Source: Solea solea (taxonomy: Eukaryota > Chordata > Actinopteri > Pleuronectiformes > Soleidae). Taken from it: a DNA stretch of 64,000 bases. The stretch lies in the NCBI RefSeq assembly GCF_958295425.1, contig NC_081136.1, positions 27,890,077-27,954,076 of the forward strand. The letters are read 5' to 3'. A program made the translations under genes and the position numbers. Under the pieces are notes generated by a model. That model did no database searches, had not been told where the DNA came from, and was given only the letters and a program-made list of their open reading frames with translations. Position 1 is the first letter of the stretch; every line of letters starts with the position of its first letter. Positions 62,980-64,000 of the stretch are shown one piece after another.

Positions 62980-64000
62980 ACCCTGATGACTTTGTGGACA
63001 ATGCAACAGCAGCTCAGACAAAATCTGAAACATTGCAGAATACAGAGCTTTGGAAGCAGCTCGCTTCGAAAAAGTCACTGGAGTCGTTCTGTAATTGCCT
63101 TCAGCGCGCTTACCACTCAAGTAATATTTTCTATTGCCTGGGCTTAGTTTGATTTGTTGAATCTGTTCCACCTCAGTTATTTCTTTAGTAGGGAAATGCT
63201 TCGCAGTGTCGGCTTACTTAAATTGAAAGTGACAAAATTGCATTTCTCATTTTCGGGGGAGGGAACATAACTGAATAGTTGTGAGGATACGTGTTGTTTT
63301 CAAACCCTCACACGTCAATTTTGGATTAAATCCAGATGCAGAAAAGAAATGTGTTCTGGAATATGTGGACAAATGGGTTCTCCAATCGGGTTGCTGTAGA
63401 AAAATTGTGGCGCAAAGCCCTTACCTATAGCTTTTTGAAAAAGATTGTTTACTTTTCATGCCGTTACCATCTGGACGTGGCCTTACTCTACGCTTCAAGT
63501 GATTTTGCTTTACACATTCAGCGTCTGAAATACTGTGATTCTCATCTGCTTGTTCCGATTTCCCCAGGTGCAGCACAAGGGTTACCAACTCCCTGATAAG
63601 AAAATAAGAAATGGTTATACGGTTCTACATAGTTTTATTTTCCCTCATACAGATCGTGCAATCGTGAGGCCTGATTATCTGACGCGCTAATCATAAGAAT
63701 TTCACTGAGATTTCAAAATAAGTTGAACCTTTTATTAACGGAAGGATCAAAGTAAAATAGTGACAAAACAAAATATATGTGGGCAACCCATCTCACCCCT
63801 TAACTTTTGATCCTCACCCATATGTGACCACAAACAGAACACGGAACGTGTCTTTTATCTTTCAAATACGGAAACAAATCCTCATTTTACGGAACACACG
63901 CGGCACGTGTTTCGCTCAGTTCGCCGTGACAAAGGAGCACTAATTCAAATGTGTGTTTTGATGTCTCAATAATGGCGCTGTTTTGGGAAATGAAAAGGAA

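Larger units (their letters stand above)
52111..64000. other. Intergenic DNA downstream of tbc1d22a
   Basis: No open frame here has a recognisable domain with splice signals, and no tRNA or rRNA was seen. Contents are interspersed repeats and microsatellites listed separately. The 170-codon frame at 55904 begins GTG AAA ATG and has a signal-peptide-like start, but no recognisable domain. Low-complexity tracts occur at 54229-54244, 55014-55070 and 56935-56947. In human the next gene after TBC1D22A is TAFA5 (known synteny); none of its exons is visible here. Confidence 0.6.

Noticed and set aside
62815..63171. Minus-strand frame with a long Glu/Lys run
   Set aside because: The run is just the translation of the (CTC)n/(TTC)n tract; no other support.

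Overview
This window is vertebrate nuclear DNA, almost certainly from a teleost fish. The only protein-coding gene I can support is the 3' end of a TBC-domain Rab GTPase-activating protein gene on the + strand, read as tbc1d22a (the paralogue tbc1d22b is not fully excluded). Four exons with canonical splice sites and matching phases lie at 7293-7368, 16657-16784, 28184-28279 and 48211-48339. Joined, they encode about 141 residues: the C-terminal half of the TBC domain and the conserved tail ending in DAPNHYKR and a TGA stop. Earlier exons, including those with the catalytic arginine and glutamine fingers, lie to the left of the window.

About 45 kb of the window is intron (9.3, 11.4 and 19.9 kb, plus at least 7.3 kb of an incomplete one). 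After the stop codon there is a probable long 3' UTR with candidate poly(A) signals at 49689, 51010 and 52087. From about 52.1 kb to the end I see no supportable gene; this looks like intergenic DNA.

The non-coding DNA carries teleost-type mobile-element fossils. Several hAT-like elements are recognisable by terminal inverted repeats, and two of them keep near-perfect 8-bp target duplications (9691-10110 and 37565-38251). The second still holds remnants of a BED-finger transposase. There is also an antisense Tc1-like transposase relic (30.6-31.2 kb), a 5'-truncated LINE nested inside another repeat (34.2-35.1 kb), a LINE 3' tail (40.3 kb), generic teleost interspersed repeats, local tandem duplications and many (TG)n microsatellites. 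The nested LINE gives a relative order of insertion.

The most unusual items are three. A 58-bp degenerate copy of the last tbc1d22a exon sits 730 bp upstream of the real exon and is bracketed by 24-bp direct repeats. A pair of about 300-bp, coding-like repeat copies lies in inverted orientation 5.6 kb apart in the last intron. A 672-bp open frame at 35417-36088 is longer than expected by chance in non-coding DNA of this composition. I found no operon, CRISPR array, tRNA, rRNA or evidence of a new multi-gene system. The teleost assignment rests on the repeat families and on the protein; species cannot be named.
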